From assembly GCF_000705555.1 (NCBI RefSeq), contig NZ_JMQN01000059.1, positions 145,294 through 209,293 on the forward strand: a stretch of DNA of 64,000 nucleotides. Direction: 5' to 3'. Of the stretch, positions 55,490 to 63,987 are shown piece after piece. Under the pieces are notes generated by a model, which saw only the letters and a list, made by a program, of their open reading frames with translations, was not told where the DNA came from and did not search any database. Each line of letters begins with the position of its first letter. The first letter of the stretch is position 1. This DNA is from Marinobacterium lacunae (lineage in GTDB: Bacteria > Pseudomonadota > Gammaproteobacteria > Pseudomonadales > Balneatricaceae). The position numbers and the translations under genes were made by a program.

Positions 55490-58400
55490 TCAGCCTTTCT
55501 GGCTTACGACACCCAGCAGCACCTGCAGCGGATGCGGCAAAGACTGACTATCCAGGCGCTTCACCTGCGATCGGCATGAGTACCCTGTCGCCATCAGCTG
55601 GCCGCGATGTTCCTGCTTGTTGACAATGTTACGCCAGCTCAAGTCGTAGATATCCTTTGAGCGCTGATAGTTGTCGGTTTCATGCCCGAAGGTACCGGAC
55701 ATGCCACAGCAACCGGAGGAGATGATCTCCAGCTTCTGCCCAAGCGCCTCAAAGATTGCCTGCCACTGTTTGAGAGACGGCGCCGCTGAGGTCTTCTCGG
55801 TACAGTGCGCAAGCAACTTGTGCTCACCGGTCGGCAGATCGCGCTCCAGTGTGATCCGGCCAAGCTCACCACTGAGCCACTCCTGAATAAGCGACACCTT
55901 CGGCAGCGGCCCCTCTACGGCATCGGCGTACTCCTGACGGTAGGTCAATGTCATCGACGGATCGATACCGATCATCGACACCCCGGTACGCTCAAGTTCA
56001 CTGAGCATTCTGGCATTACGCTTGGCCGCCTTGGAGAACGCTTTCATGAAGCCGTGTACGTGCAGGGGCTTACCGTTGGGCATAAACGGCGCCACCATGA
56101 CATAAAAGCCGAGGTGTCCAAGCAGATCGATCAGATCCAGTACCAGCTGGGTCTCGAAGTAGCTGGTGAACGCATCCTGCACGATGATCACCGCACGCGC
56201 ACGCTGGCTCTCGCTCAGCGATTCGATCATCTTTGGCGTGGCCCACTCGATACCGCGTTCGTCCATCCCCTGGCGCAGGCTGTTTGTACAGATGACAGGG
56301 CTATCCACCATGCCGGCGAACTGGCGCATAAGGCTGCGCACCAGCGTGTTACTCATTGCCCAGTTATAGGGTGCCGGGAAGCGCGACAGCGTCGGAATCA
56401 TGAACTCCAGGCTGCCGACCAGATAGTCTTTCATCGGGCGCAGGTAACGGCCGTAGTACAGCTCGAGGAAGCGGGCACGGAAATCGGGCACGTTCACCTT
56501 TATCGGGCACTGACCGACGCAGGACTTACACGCCAGACAACCCATCATCGCGTCATGCACTTCGTTGGAGAAGTCGTACTCGCCCTTATTGCGGCGCAGG
56601 GTGTTGCGGATCTTCGCCGGCAGAGCGGCTATACCCCGAGAGCCGCGTATGGCGCTGGCCTCATCCAGAGGGTTAATCCCCTGCTTCGCCATCAGCCGCA
56701 ACCATTCCCGAATCAGAGACGCACGCCCTTTCGGAGAGTGAATACGTTCTCGGGTGCCCTTCCAGGAAGGACACATCGCATCGTTCGGATCATAGTTATA
56801 GCACGCGCCATTACCGTTACAGTTCATCGCAGAGTCGTATTGCTCGCGCACAATCTCAGGCACCTGACGGTCCTGCTGGCCACGGGTCGGAACGGCATCA
56901 ATCTTGAGTAGCTCGGCGCCCTCAATGGCTGGCGTTGCGATCTTGCCCGGATTCATCTGGTTACGCGGGTCAAACACACCCTTGATACGCTGCAGCTGAG
57001 GATACAGCGGGCCGAAGAACTCCGGTGCATACTCCGAGCGCACACCCTTGCCGTGCTCACCCCACAGCAGGCCTTTGTACTTCTTGGTCAGTGCCGCAAC
57101 ACCATCGGATATCGTACGGATCAGGGTTTCCTGCTGTTCATCTTTCATGTCGATGGCCGGGCGCACATGCAGCACACCGCAGTCCACGTGGCCGAACATA
57201 CCGTAGGCCAAGCCATGATCATCCAGCAGTTTGCGGAACTCCATGATGTAATCCGCCAGGTTTTCCGGCGGAACCGCGGTATCCTCGACAAAGGGGATCG
57301 GACGCTTCTGCCCCTTGGCATTGCCAAGCAGGCCGACAGACTTTTTGCGCATTCCCCAGATCTTGTTGATCTCGCCAGCCCCGTAGGCAACGGTATAGCC
57401 GAAGCTTGCACTGGGCTGACCGCTTACGCTGTCGAGGTGACGGCACAATGCATCGACATCTTCACGCAGCTTCGCCTCATCATCGCCGGTGTACTCCACC
57501 AGGTTGATACCGCTGATCGCAGGTTCACCCTCATTCTGCGGGAAGTAGCTGGCAACACTATCCCAGACGATATCCTCCATCGCCAGATTCAGCACCTTGG
57601 AGTCCACCGTTTCGATCGAGGTGGGCCCCCACTCCATCAACGCCTGAGCATCGCGCAGTGATGCCTCGAAGCTGTCGTACTTAATGTTGACCAGCGCCGA
57701 ATACTTCGGAATCGGCAACACATTGAGCTTGGCCTCGGCAATAAACGCCAGCGAACCCTCGCCACCGCAGAGAATGGAATTCAGATTGAATCGCCCCTGC
57801 TCATCGCGGATGTGTGCCAAGTCATAGCCGGTCAGGCAGCGGTTCAGCTTGGGGAAGGTGCGCTCGATCAGATCCCCGTGCTCAGTGAACACATCATCGA
57901 GTACACGGTGCGCTTCGCCGATACGGTCTTCACGCGCTTTGACCTCGTTAAGCTCAGCCTCTTCAAGCGGCTTTGAGCTCCAAACCTCGCCACCGAGCCA
58001 AACACTTGTCAGCTCCAGAACATGGTCGCGGGTTTTGCCATACATCACCGAACCCTGACCGCTGGCGTCGGTGTTGATCATGCCACCGACTGTGGCGCGG
58101 TTACTGGTAGAGAGCTCCGGCGCGAAGAACAGGCCATACGGCTTAAGCGCCGCGTTGAGCTGATCCTTGACCACGCCAGCCTGCACACGCACCCAGCGCT
58201 CGTCCGGGTTAATCTCCAAAATGCGATTCATATGTTTGGAGAGATCAACCACCAGACCGTCGGTCAGCGATTGACCGTTGGTACCGGTACCGCCCCCGCG
58301 GGCACTGAGCACCACTTCGAAAAAACGCGGCAGCTCAGCCAACTCGGCAATGCGTACCAGATCCTGCACGTTGCGCGGATACAGCACCGCCTGCGGAAGA

Positions 58401-58549
58401 ATCTGATAAATACTGTTATCGGTGGCCAACACCACACGGTTCGCGTAGTCGGGGTTGAGATCCCCCTCGAACCCGTCGTTCTTGAGGGCCTCGATAAACT
58501 CGAGATAGAGATCCTTGATGGTATCGGTCTCGGCGATGCGTGGGATCAT
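55490..58549 (-). CDS. ydiJ: FAD/Fe-S D-2-hydroxyglutarate dehydrogenase, YdiJ-type
   Basis: A 1019-residue fused dehydrogenase. The N-terminal FAD-binding domain (VLYPRNVQDLVRIAELAE, ARGGGTGTNGQSLTDGLVVDLSKHMN recognised by GGGTGTNGQSLTDG) runs to about 500. A C-terminal part has two 4Fe-4S groups (CNGNGACYNYDPNDAMCPSW and CLACKSCVGQCPIKV) and SSGCCGMSGTFGHE. Length and layout equal Escherichia YdiJ, reported to oxidise D-2-hydroxyglutarate. Other D-2-hydroxyacids are possible. A LysR gene lies divergent at its start and is the likely regulator. Confidence 0.9.
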   Translation of the reverse strand: MIPRIAETDTIKDLYLEFIEALKNDGFEGDLNPDYANRVVLATDNSIYQILPQAVLYPRNVQDLVRIAELAELPRFFEVVLSARGGGTGTNGQSLTDGLVVDLSKHMNRILEINPDERWVRVQAGVVKDQLNAALKPYGLFFAPELSTSNRATVGGMINTDASGQGSVMYGKTRDHVLELTSVWLGGEVWSSKPLEEAELNEVKAREDRIGEAHRVLDDVFTEHGDLIERTFPKLNRCLTGYDLAHIRDEQGRFNLNSILCGGEGSLAFIAEAKLNVLPIPKYSALVNIKYDSFEASLRDAQALMEWGPTSIETVDSKVLNLAMEDIVWDSVASYFPQNEGEPAISGINLVEYTGDDEAKLREDVDALCRHLDSVSGQPSASFGYTVAYGAGEINKIWGMRKKSVGLLGNAKGQKRPIPFVEDTAVPPENLADYIMEFRKLLDDHGLAYGMFGHVDCGVLHVRPAIDMKDEQQETLIRTISDGVAALTKKYKGLLWGEHGKGVRSEYAPEFFGPLYPQLQRIKGVFDPRNQMNPGKIATPAIEGAELLKIDAVPTRGQQDRQVPEIVREQYDSAMNCNGNGACYNYDPNDAMCPSWKGTRERIHSPKGRASLIREWLRLMAKQGINPLDEASAIRGSRGIAALPAKIRNTLRRNKGEYDFSNEVHDAMMGCLACKSCVGQCPIKVNVPDFRARFLELYYGRYLRPMKDYLVGSLEFMIPTLSRFPAPYNWAMSNTLVRSLMRQFAGMVDSPVICTNSLRQGMDERGIEWATPKMIESLSESQRARAVIIVQDAFTSYFETQLVLDLIDLLGHLGFYVMVAPFMPNGKPLHVHGFMKAFSKAAKRNARMLSELERTGVSMIGIDPSMTLTYRQEYADAVEGPLPKVSLIQEWLSGELGRITLERDLPTGEHKLLAHCTEKTSAAPSLKQWQAIFEALGQKLEIISSGCCGMSGTFGHETDNYQRSKDIYDLSWRNIVNKQEHRGQLMATGYSCRSQVKRLDSQSLPHPLQVLLGVVSQKG

Positions 58550-58652
58550 GCGGCTACCTGTGCGTTAAAAGCGTGGAAAACTGGTCACAATGGACGCCAT
58601 GATGCAAAATCCTTATTTATCAATCAAACGATAAAATTCGATAGATTAATCG

Positions 58653-59591
58653 ATGAACGTGAACAATATATCGATTCGCCAACTGCAGGCATTCGTAGAG
58701 GTCGCCAACAGCGGCAGTTTTACCCGAGCAGCTGAAGGGCTTCATCTCACACAGTCCACATTAACCGCTCAGATTCAACAACTTGAAACGCAGGCGGGCC
58801 TCAAACTTTTTGACCGGACTACCCGACGCGTACTGCTGACCGACGAAGGAGAACGCTTCCTACCCGTGGCCGAACGTCTGCTTTCGGACTTCTCAGCGGC
58901 CATGACAGACCTGCAATCCCGCGCCGAACTCAAACGAGGGCACGTCAATCTGGCCGGATCGCCTTCGGTTGTTACCCGCTTTCTACCCAGCGCATTGGCG
59001 CATTTCCGCGCCCACCACCCGACAATCAGTGTGCACATACGTGACGACAGTGCCGGCAGCCTCGAGCAACGGGTGTTAAACAATGAAGTGGACTTCGCAA
59101 TAGCCGGCAACCACTCTCAACAGCCGGATCTTGAGTACCAGCCGTTATTGCAGGACCGCTATGGCCTTGTCGTGCCTCAGCAGCACCCACTGGCGCAAGC
59201 TAAAACACTGGAATGGAAAGACGTACCCAGCAGTGAACTAATGCTGCTAAGCCGCGATACCGGCATACGGGCCCAGCTGGAGCGCTTCGCCGACAGCGGC
59301 CAGTTGCCCATCGAAATGAAAGATGCCCTGATTGAAGCGACCAACCCAGCGGGACTTGCCGCCCTGATCGCCCAAAATCTGGGTGTCTCAGTGCTACCTG
59401 CCCTCGCCGCCGACACTCACTCTTTCGCCCGGATGCGCTTCATACCGCTGCGTAACCCCGAGCTACACAGAGAGATCTGCATTATCACCCGCCGGGGCCG
59501 TGCGCTGAGCCCGGCAGCAGCAGCCCTTTTAGGCAGCGTACGAGACCAGTTGGCAGCGATGACACTGCCTGAAGGCGTTAAGGGGCTTTAG
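58653..59591 (+). CDS. LysR-family transcriptional regulator
   Basis: A 312-residue regulator. The N-terminal winged helix-turn-helix (ISIRQLQAFVEVANSGSFTRAAEGLHLTQSTLTAQI, recognised by SGSFTRAAEGLHLTQSTLTA) is followed by an effector-binding domain of type 2 from about 90. It is divergent from the ydiJ gene over about 100 bases, the classical arrangement for a LysR protein controlling the opposite gene. The effector is unknown. A weak hairpin (GGGGC/GCCCC) follows its stop. Confidence 0.88.
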   Translation: MNVNNISIRQLQAFVEVANSGSFTRAAEGLHLTQSTLTAQIQQLETQAGLKLFDRTTRRVLLTDEGERFLPVAERLLSDFSAAMTDLQSRAELKRGHVNLAGSPSVVTRFLPSALAHFRAHHPTISVHIRDDSAGSLEQRVLNNEVDFAIAGNHSQQPDLEYQPLLQDRYGLVVPQQHPLAQAKTLEWKDVPSSELMLLSRDTGIRAQLERFADSGQLPIEMKDALIEATNPAGLAALIAQNLGVSVLPALAADTHSFARMRFIPLRNPELHREICIITRRGRALSPAAAALLGSVRDQLAAMTLPEGVKGL

Positions 59592-59604
59592 CGCCCCCCC
59601 TTTT
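59582..59604 (+). terminator. Weak terminator after the LysR gene
   Basis: GGGGC, six-base loop and GCCCC followed by CCTTTT at the end of the LysR gene. The stem overlaps the stop codon region. Confidence 0.45.
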
Positions 59605-59785
59605 AATAACGCATGCCGTGGAACATGCCACCGAAGATAGCGGTCAAAACGGTGAAGATAATGGAGATGATAATAAATGCAGGTATCGAGGCAATCGCAA
59701 ACTTAACCATAAACACGACCATCGACATAAATGGCATTTTAATATCGACAATATGGACTTCCTGCTTTCCAGTCTCATTTGACAT
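59603..59785 (-). CDS. Small membrane protein
   Basis: A 60-residue protein with one or two hydrophobic segments: a short soluble start MSNETGKQEVHIVDIKMPF, then VVFMVKFAIASIPAFIIISIIFTVLTAIFGG, recognised by FAIASIPAFIIISIIFTVL. No family is recognised for certain. The hydrophobic core and even codon use argue for a real gene. It lies between the LysR gene and the first cassette-like gene and marks the end of the ordinary chromosome. Confidence 0.6.
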   Translation of the reverse strand: MSNETGKQEVHIVDIKMPFMSMVVFMVKFAIASIPAFIIISIIFTVLTAIFGGMFHGMRY

Positions 59786-59847
59786 AACTGCGCATCCTTC
59801 TATTAGTGTGTGTATTTGTGTTGACGACTAAATATCCTAATAGTGTA

Positions 59848-60621
59848 TTAGCTCACTTTCCGCGCTTTAATTGAATACACCAACGGAACCTGATGCCCGT
59901 TATACAACATCTGATAACCCAAATCTGGCACGAACTCTAAACCATCAAAGCAATTATAAGGACTATACGGATGTTCAGAAAAAGACTCGATAGTTAACCC
60001 AGCATTAATAAGGGCGTTTACAACTTCACTTATTGGATGAGACCAAGTGACGACTGTTGATGTTTCGCCATCACAGTTTTCTGTATATGTACCCTCCTCT
60101 TCCACACTAGGCTCGCTGTTTGGAAAATAGGCGTAACCCGAGAGCAAGTCGCTGACCGTGTGAAACTCGACAAGATGAAACTCCCCACCCGCCCTTAATG
60201 ATTTAGCGACTGTTGTTGCCCAATCCGCCAAGTTGGGTAGCCAACACAAAACACCGTAGGAGGTAAATACGATATCGAACTGCTGCGTATTCGTTTTCCC
60301 AAACTGAATAACATCACTTTCAATAAAATGTGCGCTCAGCCCCAATGCCTGCTTCAATGCGTTGGCTTGTTTTATCGCATCTGAAGAGAAATCGACACCT
60401 GTAACGTCGGCGCCCAGACGGGCCCACGACAAGGTATCAAGCCCAAAATGGCACTGAAGATGCAGTAATGACTTACCTTGAACACTCCTCAATTGATTTA
60501 GTTCGATAGGGTTAAGAGAACATCGCCCCTTTTTAAACGAGTCAACATCATAGAAGGTTGACTCAACGTGGAGTTTTGTTCTTTTTTCCCACGCGTCCTT
60601 GTTTATGCGCAAATAATCCAT
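59848..60621 (-). CDS. SAM-dependent methyltransferase
   Basis: A class I methyltransferase of 257 residues. Motif I is LLHLQCHFGLDTLSWARLGADVTGVD (recognised by LHLQCHFGLDTLSW and GADVTGVDFS), and FDIVFTSYGVLCWLPNL is motif II. Similar proteins occur as mobile single genes with unknown substrates. It is the first of the AT-richer genes on the minus strand and lies next to an attC-like site on its upstream side. No attC is recognised after its stop. Confidence 0.8.
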   Translation of the reverse strand: MDYLRINKDAWEKRTKLHVESTFYDVDSFKKGRCSLNPIELNQLRSVQGKSLLHLQCHFGLDTLSWARLGADVTGVDFSSDAIKQANALKQALGLSAHFIESDVIQFGKTNTQQFDIVFTSYGVLCWLPNLADWATTVAKSLRAGGEFHLVEFHTVSDLLSGYAYFPNSEPSVEEEGTYTENCDGETSTVVTWSHPISEVVNALINAGLTIESFSEHPYSPYNCFDGLEFVPDLGYQMLYNGHQVPLVYSIKARKVS

Positions 60622-60762
60622 TGTACGACCGTATATTGAGTTTTCGCTGATCCTACCTCAAACGTAGACACACGGGTACTGATTCAACGGTTATATTCTG
60701 GTACCGAGGGCTGAGTAGGCCTGGCATGAAGATGTGCAGGAGGAACCCATCATGGTGGACCT

Positions 60763-60898
60763 GCTTAACAGTATCAGAAAGTCTACCCACTTTATTTGAG
60801 AAGAAAGCCCAGCCGCGCGCGCCAATATGTGGGCAAAAGAGCGCAGCGACCACATATAGGTGCGCATGACTGGGGCCGCGTGCTGCAGATTGTTATGC
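60763..60898 (-). other. attC-like site after the VOC gene
   Basis: The core-like GTTATGC at 60892-60898 overlaps the VOC stop codon and GCTTAAC at 60763-60769 is the opposite core. Between them a long imperfect inverted repeat (GCCCAG near 60811 with CTGGGGC near 60870, and CCAATATGTGG with CCACATATAGG) makes a large hairpin, as in long attC sites. The 66-codon frame inside it is considered spurious. Confidence 0.5.
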
Positions 60899-61354
60899 GC
60901 CGGACCTTTCGAAAGTTAAAGGAGAATCCGCATCCTCCCTACCCTTTCTAAAAAGGTCGATGGAGTTTTCAATCTCATGATACAGCTCAACAATATTTCC
61001 ATCAGGATCTTTGAAGTAAATACTTTTTTGGCTGACATGATCTATAGCTCTTATAATTTCCACACCACTATCAGTTAAGAAAAAATATGCATCACGCAGA
61101 GATTCGTAGCCGCCCACCTCGAATGCGATGTGGTGCATTCTAGATCTTTCTACTTTAGAAATTTCACCTTTTGAAACCTGGATGAGATCAATGTCGTGTC
61201 CTTTTTCACCTAAGGACAAAAACGCCATCTTATCGTGACCCTGACTTTTAAATTCAACAAGCTCAAAACCAAGCACATCACAGTAGAACTCAACAGCACT
61301 ATCAATATCTTCAGTTTTAAGCAAAACATGGCCGAGCCGCTTGATCTTTATCAT
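60893..61354 (-). CDS. VOC-family (glyoxalase-fold) protein
   Basis: A 153-residue protein of the vicinal-oxygen-chelate fold. RLGHVLLKTEDIDSAVEFYCDVLGFEL (recognised by GHVLLKTEDIDSAVEFYCDVLGF), MHHIAFEVG and DPDGNIVELYHE contain the usual metal ligands His, His and Glu. Relatives include dioxygenases, isomerases and fosfomycin- or bleomycin-resistance proteins; the role is not assignable. Its stop codon lies within the attC-like core, the tight gene-to-attC spacing typical of a gene cassette. Confidence 0.8.
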   Translation of the reverse strand: MIKIKRLGHVLLKTEDIDSAVEFYCDVLGFELVEFKSQGHDKMAFLSLGEKGHDIDLIQVSKGEISKVERSRMHHIAFEVGGYESLRDAYFFLTDSGVEIIRAIDHVSQKSIYFKDPDGNIVELYHEIENSIDLFRKGREDADSPLTFERSGA

Positions 61355-61488
61355 AACAAATCCCTACTTCTCTATTGAATTACTGCTTAATGTCTAACTT
61401 CGCATAACGAATGAAATGGACTCCCCTCCCTAGGTTGAGGTGCCACGCTTACTTGCGGGCATAAGCAGCGATCAATCGGAGGTTCTCC

Positions 61489-61770
61489 ATATCTATTTCA
61501 ACTATCGGCGTTGATCTCGCCAAAACTTCGTTCAGTATCTATGGCGTCGATGACCATGGCAAGCCGGTCATTCGTCGCACTCTGACACGTATCAAGTTGC
61601 TCGTATTTATTGCCACACTGCCTGATCGGTATGGAAGCCTATGGCGGCGCCCACTACTAAGCTCGCGAATTCCACAAGCTAACCTGCGTATCGACGAGAG
61701 CGAGCGTGTTTTCGATATCATCGCCAGGCATAACGAAACCGTTCAACGCCTGAGGCGACGAACGATTTAG
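61489..61770 (+). pseudogene. IS110-family transposase remnant
   Basis: Translating from 61489 gives STIGVDLAKTSFSIYGVDDHGKPV, the N-terminal RuvC-like DEDD domain of IS110 transposases, recognised by IGVDLAKTSFSIYGVDDHG. A one-base shift near 61620 brings CLIGMEAYGGAHY and then a stop. The start codon is ATA where ATG is expected, with GGAGG seven bases before it. Most of the gene is missing. It is a dead fragment lying between cassette genes, where IS1111-attC-type elements are known to insert. Confidence 0.75.
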
Positions 61771-62003
61771 ACACCCACCGGATTATCGCGAGGGCGCTGA
61801 TGACGTAAGGCTCAGACCAGAACGGGTAAACCTGCCTGTGCGGAGGGCCACTTAAGGCCGTCTAACGAATGAGGTCCCGTTCAGCGCGTTTCATCATGGC
61901 CATGGCTGAGAAGCCAGTAAACAGGCCGAATGTAGAGCGGCAGTCCGACCACCTTACTAAGTCATTTTAGTACTTGTGGTAATAGGTGGAGTCCATACAG
62001 TCC

Positions 62004-62048
62004 GCCTAACAGGCGTATAGCCAAGCCTTTTACGTCCTTTGTTAAGGC
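62004..62048 (-). other. Short attC-like site after the NUDIX gene
   Basis: GCCTAAC at 62004-62010 and GTTAAGG at 62041-62047 are cores facing each other. Inside, GGCGTA and TACGTCC pair with one extra base, the extrahelical base typical of attC. At 45 bases it is short for an attC. It lies five bases past the NUDIX stop. Confidence 0.5.
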
Positions 62049-62053
62049 GTTTC

Positions 62054-62509
62054 TTATGTATTTTGTTCGGTAGTTAATATTGACTCTAACAAACTTGGTA
62101 TGCAATCTGGTTTAAATGATTGAATACCCTCTTCTTTCATTTCCGCCAATGTCCACCACTTCCATTGTTGAATGGTATACTTTTCTTCATCAGTCCACTG
62201 CGCGGCAAAAACTTCGCTATTTGAATTACATTCAACAAGGTAATACTCCTCCTGCCAAATAGCTGGTGTTGACCTAGCGACAGCAAATACATCTTCCCGT
62301 TTTAACAGCATCGGGCCGATCTCATCTGTTAAACCCGTTTCTTCATATAATTCTCGTTTTGCGGCTTCACGATAAGACTCTCCCGATTTTAACTCCCCGC
62401 CAACAGTTGCCCAAAATGGATCAGGCTTGTGCTCATCTTTATATTGGAACAAAAGTAATTCATTTTTCTCATTGACTATCATCAACCTAGAACATTGTCT
62501 CGTTCTCAA
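62054..62509 (-). CDS. NUDIX hydrolase
   Basis: A 151-residue NUDIX protein. The catalytic box GGELKSGESYREAAKRELYEETGL is complete and fits Gx5Ex7REUXEExGU, recognised by GESYREAAKRELYEETGL. Substrates in this family range over nucleotide and dinucleotide pyrophosphates; none can be chosen. The stop is five bases from an attC-like site, so it reads as one cassette. Codon use is AT-richer than in the housekeeping genes. Confidence 0.85.
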   Translation of the reverse strand: MRTRQCSRLMIVNEKNELLLFQYKDEHKPDPFWATVGGELKSGESYREAAKRELYEETGLTDEIGPMLLKREDVFAVARSTPAIWQEEYYLVECNSNSEVFAAQWTDEEKYTIQQWKWWTLAEMKEEGIQSFKPDCIPSLLESILTTEQNT

Positions 62510-62525
62510 TTTAATACTCCGTCAC

Positions 62526-62690
62526 TCATTGACACATAACACCCTTCACACCCGCCCCACTCAGATGGGTCAGCTTAACAGCTCTGGCTTTGAATTCGTT
62601 CGTGTACTGTCGCGTCTTCTTCTGGTTCTTGTAAGCTGGCATTTCACACCTCGTCTGCATTAGATCGAAGTGTCCACTACAGCGGGGGAA
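62526..62690 (-). mobile_element. IS3-family remnant (start of OrfA)
   Basis: From ATG 62642 the minus strand encodes MPAYKNQKKTRQYTNEF-KARAVKLTHLSG, the N terminus of an IS3-group OrfA, then stops after 38 codons. The sequence TGTAGTGGACACTTCGATC at about 62657-62676 resembles an IS end. The rest of the element is lost. It lies in the spacer that should hold the attC of the next gene. Confidence 0.65.
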
Positions 62691-62731
62691 CTACAGTTCC
62701 CCACACCACTTGATTGTTAAGCAGGTAAAAA

Positions 62732-63271
62732 TTACTCAACATAATCTTTGGCTATAGGCCCAAATACTTTCATATTTACTTTTTTCGGGAAAGTGATTTC
62801 TGGGGCTATTGACTGAATAACTTTATGCATTTTATTGATGCTGTTGCCGTAGTTCATAGATATATGATGGAAAGTCCCGTCCTTTAAAAGAATTCCGTGC
62901 TTTATTATTCCTTTCCCTGCGTGAGATAAAGTATTCCGTTTTTCGAATCTTTTTATATCAGCGATTTTTACATCAAATGACCATTCGGGAACTTCTGGGT
63001 AAGACACCATGAATCTGTCTTTAGTAATTTTTGCCTCGAAAGTTGCCGGATGAGTTCTATGCCACCATGCAACATAGAAAAGAACAACACTCGCTATAAA
63101 AAACACAATATTCCAGTAAAGCTGAAATTTCTGTGAAACAGTAGTTTCAAAAAAATACTCATATCCATAGAGTCCAGCCATGTAAACCCAACAAGCTATT
63201 CCCATACGAATATAAGTTAGCGATAGCTGCTTTCTATTTTTCTTAAAATGATAAATGATTTCACTATCCAT
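62732..63271 (-). CDS. Two-TM membrane protein of unknown function
   Basis: A 179-residue protein that I do not recognise. Two hydrophobic segments lie at about 20-40 (YIRMGIACWVYMAGLYGYEYFF) and 50-70 (LYWNIVFFIASVVLFYVAWW), recognised by GIACWVYMAGLYGY and FFIASVVLFYVAWW. A soluble C-terminal part contains FMVSYPEVPEWSFDVKIADIKRFEKR and may be PH-like, a fold common in membrane-anchored small proteins. It is a cassette-like gene, with a core-like GTTAAGC ten bases past its stop and the IS3 remnant next to that. Confidence 0.65.
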   Translation of the reverse strand: MDSEIIYHFKKNRKQLSLTYIRMGIACWVYMAGLYGYEYFFETTVSQKFQLYWNIVFFIASVVLFYVAWWHRTHPATFEAKITKDRFMVSYPEVPEWSFDVKIADIKRFEKRNTLSHAGKGIIKHGILLKDGTFHHISMNYGNSINKMHKVIQSIAPEITFPKKVNMKVFGPIAKDYVE

Positions 63272-63283
63272 GTTAGTTCCTCT

Positions 63284-63340
63284 GCTTAGCGCGCGCTTCA
63301 GGCGCTGCGTTTAGTCGTCGTCTGCAAGCTATGGTTAGCG
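63284..63340 (-). other. attC-like site after the lipoprotein gene
   Basis: It starts one base past the lipoprotein stop. GTTAGCG at 63334-63340 and GCTTAGC at 63284-63290 are the core positions, the latter off consensus by one base. Inner GCTTCAG and CTGCAAGC pair with one extra base. Size is 57 bases, a typical small attC. Confidence 0.55.
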
Positions 63341-63874
63341 TCAATACCTCACTTCATTCACTTTATATATACGATCAGGGTTGCCAAATACCTCTATAAC
63401 TTGCCGTAAAGTCAGGGGTAGCCTATAGAACTGTTGTCTGTCTGGTGCGCCGACAATCGGGTCTTCTCTTCCCCCTGTACAAAGTGAACAGATGCCAATG
63501 AAGACAAGTTGGCCCTCTTTGAACACAATGTTAAACCCGTTACCGGCATAAACTTGTTCCTCCTTTGCCTTTAGCTTCCAGGCGTCCGGCCATTGCGGCG
63601 GAGGAATGAACGGCGGTAAATAACTGGCAACAAATTCTGGCTGTATTTCGCCGATTGCAATAGGAGGACTTTCAGGCGTTAACTTTAATTGAGAACTCAT
63701 TATTCGGGAATCAACAGACTTCTTCAGGTCTATCCGAATTAAATAATAGAGAGGCTCGTTAGAGGTATCGAGCAATTCTCCAAATGCGACCAAAGAGTTT
63801 TTCTCGAAACGCGATACATTTGCACAAGCCGATAATAATAAAGCTAGCAATGTTAAAATCAGAAACCTGCGCAT
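63341..63874 (-). CDS. Lipoprotein of unknown function
   Basis: A 177-residue exported lipoprotein. The signal ends in the lipobox LLSAC, giving a lipid-anchored Cys at 17. The body has no recognised domain; it contains a conserved-looking YYLIRIDLKKSVDS and a C-terminal SLCTGGREDPIVGAPDR. It is predicted to sit in the outer or inner membrane. The stop adjoins one attC-like site and another lies just upstream of its start, so it is a complete cassette. Confidence 0.7.
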   Translation of the reverse strand: MRRFLILTLLALLLSACANVSRFEKNSLVAFGELLDTSNEPLYYLIRIDLKKSVDSRIMSSQLKLTPESPPIAIGEIQPEFVASYLPPFIPPPQWPDAWKLKAKEEQVYAGNGFNIVFKEGQLVFIGICSLCTGGREDPIVGAPDRQQFYRLPLTLRQVIEVFGNPDRIYKVNEVRY

Positions 63875-63903
63875 AGATTCCTCGGTTCACATCATATTAT
63901 ATT

Positions 63904-63987
63904 CGCTAACGCTCAATTAAGGGGCCGGAACTGCGCAGCAGTGGAGGTCCCAGCCCGCTTGTGGGCGAACTTGAATTTTTGTATGGA
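63904..63987 (-). other. attC-like site upstream of the lipoprotein gene
   Basis: CGCTAACGCTCAATTAAG at 63904-63921 and CTTGAATTTTTG near 63970 pair with one extra base, the classical attC pattern. The outer core GTATGG at 63981 looks like GTTATGG with one base lost. It would be the attC of the next cassette, beyond the window. Confidence 0.6.

Noticed and set aside
55805..56911. A 368-codon frame on the plus strand opposite the YdiJ-type gene
   Set aside because: Antisense to well-conserved iron-sulfur segments with no domain of its own.
60653..60853. A 66-codon frame on the minus strand upstream of the methyltransferase
   Set aside because: It lies across the inverted repeat of an attC-like site; the apparent protein is explained by that structure.
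62572..62722. GCTTAAC...GTTAAGC pair read as one attC
   Set aside because: The left core is inside codons of the IS3 OrfA fragment (RAVKLT), so it is probably coincidence.
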